From: Auxenochlorella pyrenoidosa
Taxonomy: Eukaryota > Chlorophyta > Trebouxiophyceae > Chlorellales > Chlorellaceae
Length of the DNA: 11,074 nucleotides
NCBI GenBank assembly: GCA_001430745.1
Contig: KQ482053.1
Span: 1,091,347 to 1,102,420 of the forward strand
Direction of reading: 5' to 3'
Shown: piece after piece, positions 7,422 through 11,074 of the stretch
How positions within the stretch are numbered: the stretch's first letter is position 1
Layout of the letters: each line of letters begins with the position of its first letter
The notes under the pieces: model-generated
What the model saw: only the letters and a program-made list of their open reading frames with translations
What the model was told of the DNA's origin: nothing
Databases searched by the model: none
Position numbers and translations under genes: made by a program

Positions 7422-8818
7422 ATGGCAGGCAGTCTGGAGCTGCTGGTCAGCCCGCAAGTCGTGGACTGGTGGTGAGTGCACAGAGGCTGGGGTGGTCCCC
7501 CTCCTGCCGCCGCCAGCGCAGGCGCACCACCGCCTGCGGGATTTGCTGGTTGCTGGCTGTGGGTTGGCATGCGACGGCACGTCCGGGCGGGGTTGAGAAA
7601 GAATGTTGGCCGTCCCGCTTGGCCACAGTGCTGCACAGCTCGACGCCTCTGCCCCGCCGTGCCCCCCGGTGCACAGGCGTGAGCATGGCAAGCGGTGGGG
7701 CCCCAGCTTTGCGGGCGCCCTTTTTGGAGCGGGCTGGTGGTTCTGGGTGGACGCCGTGGCTGTCAGCAGCCAACACATCCCCTTCTCGCAGGTGCAGTGT
7801 GGGGCTGGGCTGGGGCAGCGGCCGTGCAGGCGAAGCGTGGTGCGCTGGCATCTTTTGAGTGTGCCCTGCCCTCCCGCAGCAACACATACTCCCCTGCTGT
7901 CGCCTGCAGTACCTGCCTGGCCTCATCGCCACGCTGGCGCTCATAATGATCAACTCTGTGCGGCGGTGAGCTCCATGGCTGGGCGGTGCCAGGCAGCGCT
8001 GGCGGGGTTGCACTGTTGATCGATCAGATCAGAAACGCCACTTGCTGATGGCAGCGACGGGCAGCAGCCGGCGCATGCAGGCCGCCCAGCATGGCGCATT
8101 CTGGGCGCCTTCGGATGCCCCTGATGCCGATGCTATCGCGCCAAGGCGCCTGGGCTTCCTGCTCTGCCACGCAGGGATGAGCTGCTGTCGTACGACCCTT
8201 ATGATGAGGGCACCTTCTGCCGCAGCCGCTTCTGGCTGCTCATGGCATACGGTGCGCGCCAGCACCGGCGGGTCCAGGCCCGCCCATGGCCTGCCCCGCC
8301 TGCCTGGGCCCGAGGGAACAGGGCTGGGCCGCCAGTGCCTCCCGGCGGGCGCGGTGGCTGATCGACGCCGTGACGGCCCCCCCGCTCCCCCACCCCACCA
8401 CACCGTGCAGGTATCTCGCTGTCTGCCATCTGCGGCAGCGTGCTGGTCATGCTGCACAAGGGCGGCGACGTGTCGGCCATCCTGCAGGTGCAGGGCTGCC
8501 GCGAGGCAGGCAGGGCAGCAGGGGTGTGGGGTTTGCTGGCTGGGCAGGCCGCGCGCTCCACGTGCGCAGGCAAGGCGAAAGCAGCATTGTAAAGAGTGGA
8601 GGCTATACTTGAAAGGAACACTTGCCCGGCACAGAGCACGCGGATTGCCCTTACCTTGCGGGCCCCGGCTGTGCATGGTCTAGCAGGCGAGTGCCCAACG
8701 TCCACCCTGCCATTGTCCTAATGTCCCACTGCAGGTGGCTTGCATCCTTGGTGCAGCGCTGGTCCTCTTCACGTCGCGGTCAGAGGGCGAGGGCGGTGGC
8801 AGCTACGACGCTTTCTAG
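7422..8818 (+). CDS. TMEM50: TMEM50 / UPF0220 family membrane protein
   Basis: Six exons, 7422-7471, 7677-7791, 7910-7965, 8175-8251, 8411-8487 and 8735-8818, join in phase to 152 residues, a usual length for the family. The characteristic GALFGAGWWFWVDAV (30-44) corresponds to the plant GAVFGAGWWFWVDAV, and YLPGLIATLALIMIN (56-70), SYDPYDEG (79-86) and FTSRSE (137-142) also match plant members. Four hydrophobic segments are visible: about 28-46, 57-72, 93-114 and 120-138. Human TMEM50A/B are four-helix proteins of endoplasmic reticulum and late secretory membranes with poorly known function; location here is inferred. The short tail ends GGSYDAF. The start is the only ATG before the WWREHGKRWG block, and the upstream region has a TATA-like element. 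All introns are GT-AG (118-247 bases). Confidence 0.92.
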
Positions 8819-9273
8819 CCTTTCTGCCCTCGGCATCGGCACACCAGCCTGCCCCAGTAGCTGCACGATCGCTGGGACCATGTCCTCCCTTCCCCCTCCT
8901 GCTGTCACTGCTAGCCTCTCCTAGTGCTCTTTTGATCTGCACGAATCTATCTCTGCTGCATGCCTGTTTGCTCCAACAACTTGTACTCAATCCTGACATA
9001 GCACCCTGCCGAAGCGTGTATTTCCAATACAGTTGCATGCTGCGCAAGTTTAAGCTGCACGAGGGACGGCAAGGGAACGGTTTGGAGGGCGCAAGGCAGC
9101 ACCAAAAGGCGGCGGAGAGGGCAGCACTGGTTTGATGGGACAGCGCTCAACACGCAGCTGTCAAGCCGCGGGGCGCTGGTAGCCGCCGTGGGAGCAGAGT
9201 GGGGGAGGGAGCCAACTGGGGGAAGCAGCAGCTGCCAGCCTGAGCAAGGGAGCAGCAGCTGCAACAGTTTCAA
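8819..9273. other. Convergent 3' region between TMEM50 and NDUFS5
   Basis: 455 bases between the stops of two converging genes, so both 3' UTRs lie here. I see no conserved coding frame. No exact TGTAA is found downstream of either stop; the plus strand has TGTAC near 8982, a one-base variant. Bases 8930-9060 are relatively A/T-rich. Confidence 0.6.
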
Positions 9274-9886
9274 CTAGTGGCCCCCGCCGTGGCCGTTTGC
9301 GTCGCTGCTGCCGCCGTCCCGCTGCCGCTTCTCCTCCCTGAAGAACTGGTTGAGCTTGGTGAACTGCGGCACAGGGGTGACAGGGGTGCAGCATGGTTGT
9401 GCCAGGTGAAGGTGGGGACGCGGTGCGCAGCCATGCTGGCTGTGCAGCCTCCCCAACAATGCTATCGAAGCAGGGCCATGCACCCAGGGCCAGGGCAACA
9501 TTTCAAGTCTGCATGCAGCTGCCACAGCCGGCGGCAGTGCAGGGTGAACCCTCTGCTGCACAGCACCCTGCCGCACCTCCTTGCGGTGGTGCAGGCACTC
9601 CAGGTAGTCATCCCGGAAGTCCTTGCAGGCCTTGGGGTCCTCCGCCTTGGACATGCACTCCGAGAAGTCCATCCAGATGGGGTAGCACCTGCGAGACGCG
9701 GTGCCAAGCACGCAGTGGGGCAGCTCAGGCGGCAGGCGGCGCACGCAGTGGCGGAGCCGCAGGGCTGCTGGGGCGCAGAGCGCACACAGCTTATGCATGC
9801 TGTACACCGCTGCTGGGCACCATCAGCGCGGCTCAAGACTGTCCCCACCTGCCAGGCCCGCCGTGAATACCGAAGCCTGACGCCAT
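9274..9886 (-). CDS. NDUFS5: NDUFS5, mitochondrial complex I 15-kDa subunit
   Basis: Accessory subunit of NADH:ubiquinone oxidoreductase on the intermembrane-space side of the membrane arm. Three exons, 9886-9849, 9688-9577 and 9363-9274, join in phase to 79 residues, close to the plant protein. It begins MASGFGIHGGPGRCYPIW, like plant NDUFS5 (MASGWGI then GRCYDFW). The twin CX9C pattern of the CHCH fold is complete: C14-x9-C24 and C34-x9-C44, joined by PKACKDFRDDYLEC and followed by LHHRKE. Twin CX9C proteins enter the intermembrane space through the Mia40 oxidative pathway, which agrees with the lack of a presequence. Exon 3 gives FTKLNQFFREEKRQRD and a Gly/His-rich end. Both introns are GT-AG (160 and 213 bases). 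It is divergent from the RBBP5 gene. Confidence 0.95.
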
Positions 9887-10292
9887 GTCCCCCCTCCCGC
9901 TGCTGCTATGCACTATTCTGAGCTCCGATTGTCACGGGCCGCTGCGAGCGAGCGCCGAGTGCCAAGGGACTGCGAGTCGGAGCAGTGCCAACGCTGGCAG
10001 GCTTCCAGGCGAGGTGCGCTTGCAGGAAAATATACTCGATCACCTCGCAAGACAAGAGGTAGCAGGGTTTTCGCCGATTGCAGCTCAGCTGGGGCGTGCT
10101 CCGCTCCTGCTGTGTTGCAGTGGTATTTCGGTTCGGCGGGAGGCCTGCCTATGCTCACAGCAGTGCGTGCACCCTGATCGCAATCTAGCAAACACCCTGA
10201 TCGCAGCAAACACCCCGTTTGTGACCTGTGTTCCAACCTGTCTCTGCCTGCCTGCTCTTTCCAAGCCGCCCAGTGTCCAAGGCGCCTGCATC
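9887..10292. promoter_or_regulatory. Divergent upstream region of NDUFS5 and RBBP5
   Basis: 406 bases between the two start codons, with no supported coding sequence. An A/T element AAAATATA at 10026-10033 reads TATATTTT on the minus strand, about 140 bases before the NDUFS5 start, and could act as its TATA box. Short direct repeats lie on the RBBP5 side: CACCCTGATCGCA at 10170 and 10193, and AGCAAACACCC at 10187 and 10205. Confidence 0.5.
10170..10215 (+). repeat. Interlaced short direct repeats upstream of RBBP5
   Basis: CACCCTGATCGCA occurs at 10170-10182 and 10193-10205, 23 bases apart; AGCAAACACCC occurs at 10187-10197 and 10205-10215, 18 bases apart. They lie 80-120 bases before the RBBP5 start codon. 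They could be paired factor-binding sites or a small slipped duplication. Confidence 0.6.
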
Positions 10293-10987
10293 ATGGCAGA
10301 AAACATCACAGGTGAGCAGTCGAATGCAGAGGGCATCGGCAGCGTCTCCCTTTGGGCTGCTGTCACCTGCCGCCAGTGGCGGTGATCGCTTGCGAGCGCC
10401 GCCCTCCACTTGCTGCCTCTTAAGTACTGCCATCTGTGGGCCGCCTGACTGCAGCCGAGGTGCGCGACCTGGTGGGCCTGCCAGAGCGCCTGGAGGCACG
10501 GCTGTCCAGCGGGGCGCCGGCACGGAGCCTGGCCTTCAACCCGGCGGGCACACTGCTGGCGGCGGGCACCGCCGACGGGCGGGTGGCCCTCTTTGACTAC
10601 CAGACCCGGGGGCTGGCCGCACACCTGGAGGGCGGCCATGCCGGGGATGCAGCCGTCACGGCGCTGCTGTGGAGCGCCGACGGGCGCACGCTGCTGTCGG
10701 GTGCTGCAGACGGCACACTGGCGGGGTGGGACGTGGCCACCGGCGCCTGCTCCCTGCAGCGACAGCTGCCCGCTGGCGGCGGGGCTGTCATCCAGCTGGC
10801 CTGGGCAGGGGAGCCGGTGCACCAGCATGAGCAGGCGCAGCAGGCAGAGCAGGCGCAGCAGGCCAGCACACAGCCCTTGACGCGCCAGCTGGGCGAGGAC
10901 GCAGTGCTTGCCAGCAGGGCCGCCGGGCCGGCGCTGCTGCTGAGCCTGCGGGAGGGCGGCGAGCTTCAGGAGCTGCCGATGGTGGCA
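10293..10987 (+). CDS. RBBP5: RBBP5/Swd1-like WD40 subunit of COMPASS (5' part)
   Basis: RBBP5 is a core nuclear scaffold of the COMPASS/MLL complex that methylates histone H3 lysine 4. Exon 1 is 10293-10311 (MAENIT plus one base) and exon 2 starts at 10455 after ACTGCAG; the phase-1 join gives MAENITAEVRDLVG. The likely end of exon 2 is the donor GTAGGT at 10988, giving 184 visible residues; the gene then leaves the window. Residues 31-63 (SLAFNPAGTLLAAGTADGRV then FDYQTRGLA) form WD repeat 1 and match RBBP5 (FNRWGTLLAVGCNDGR, WDFLTRGIAK) and Arabidopsis RBL. Residues 72-104 (VTALLWSADGRTLLSGAADG, then GWDVATGA) form WD repeat 2. A Gln/Glu-rich insert with EQAQQA twice lies before DAVLASRAAGPALLLSL, which matches the next blade. 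If the donor at 10988 is not used, the frame stops at 11032. The RBBP5 call rests mainly on the TRG motif after blade 1. Confidence 0.85.
10829..10864 (+). repeat. 18-bp tandem repeat in the RBBP5 coding region
   Basis: GAGCAGGCGCAGCAGGC occurs at 10829 and again at 10847, encoding EQAQQA twice. It lies in a Gln-rich insertion between WD blades 2 and 3 that human and Arabidopsis relatives lack as far as I recall. Confidence 0.8.
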
Positions 10988-11074
10988 GTAGGTCGGGGCG
11001 CTGCGTCCTGCCAGCCGCTCAGGCTCGCTTAGCTGCCTCCAGTGGGATGCACCTGCCAGTCGAGGATGCCACAA

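Noticed and set aside
10988..11032. RBBP5 reading frame ending at TAG 11032
   Set aside because: The frame loses similarity after MVA where a good donor GTAGGT occurs, and only about two blades of a seven-blade propeller would be present; an intron running off the window is more likely.

Overview
This window looks like nuclear DNA of a GC-rich green alga, most likely Chlorella-like (Trebouxiophyceae). Every gene is split by short introns (about 118-313 bases) with GT..(C)AG ends, exons join in phase, and the encoded proteins resemble plant and animal nuclear gene families. Two minus-strand genes are followed by TGTAA, the polyadenylation signal known from green algae. Codons are strongly G/C-ending. 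The assignment to Chlorella relatives is inference; no marker gene fixes the species. There are no ribosomal RNA genes, transposons or CRISPR arrays that I can see.

Six protein genes can be reconstructed by joining exons; two run off the window. From left to right: (1) 150-2605, minus: the N-terminal 260 residues of a DNA ligase IV, eight exons, continuing past base 1; one intron uses a GC donor. (2) 3238-5287, minus: a 519-residue protein with a possible HEPN/DUF4145-like N-terminal domain, a 27-residue repeat, four ubiquitin-interacting motifs and a VIDLT SUMO-interacting motif. I know no family with this layout and regard it as the most interesting gene here. (3) 5688-7192, minus: a CUEDC2-like protein (CUE ubiquitin-binding family). 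(4) 7422-8818, plus: a TMEM50/UPF0220 four-helix membrane protein. (5) 9274-9886, minus: NDUFS5, the twin-CX9C subunit of mitochondrial complex I. (6) 10293-10987 and beyond, plus: the start of an RBBP5/Swd1 WD40 subunit of the COMPASS histone H3K4 methyltransferase.

Layout: genes 1-3 lie head to tail on the minus strand. Genes 3/4 and 5/6 are divergent pairs with 229 and 406 bases between start codons, so probably shared promoter regions. Genes 4/5 converge with 455 bases between stops. The genes do not form one pathway. Still, a ubiquitin/SUMO reader (gene 2) next to DNA ligase IV (end joining), followed by a CUE protein (gene 3), is a notable cluster of repair and ubiquitin functions; co-function is speculative.

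Exon borders were worked out by hand from splice signals, phase and remembered family similarity, without alignment or RNA data.
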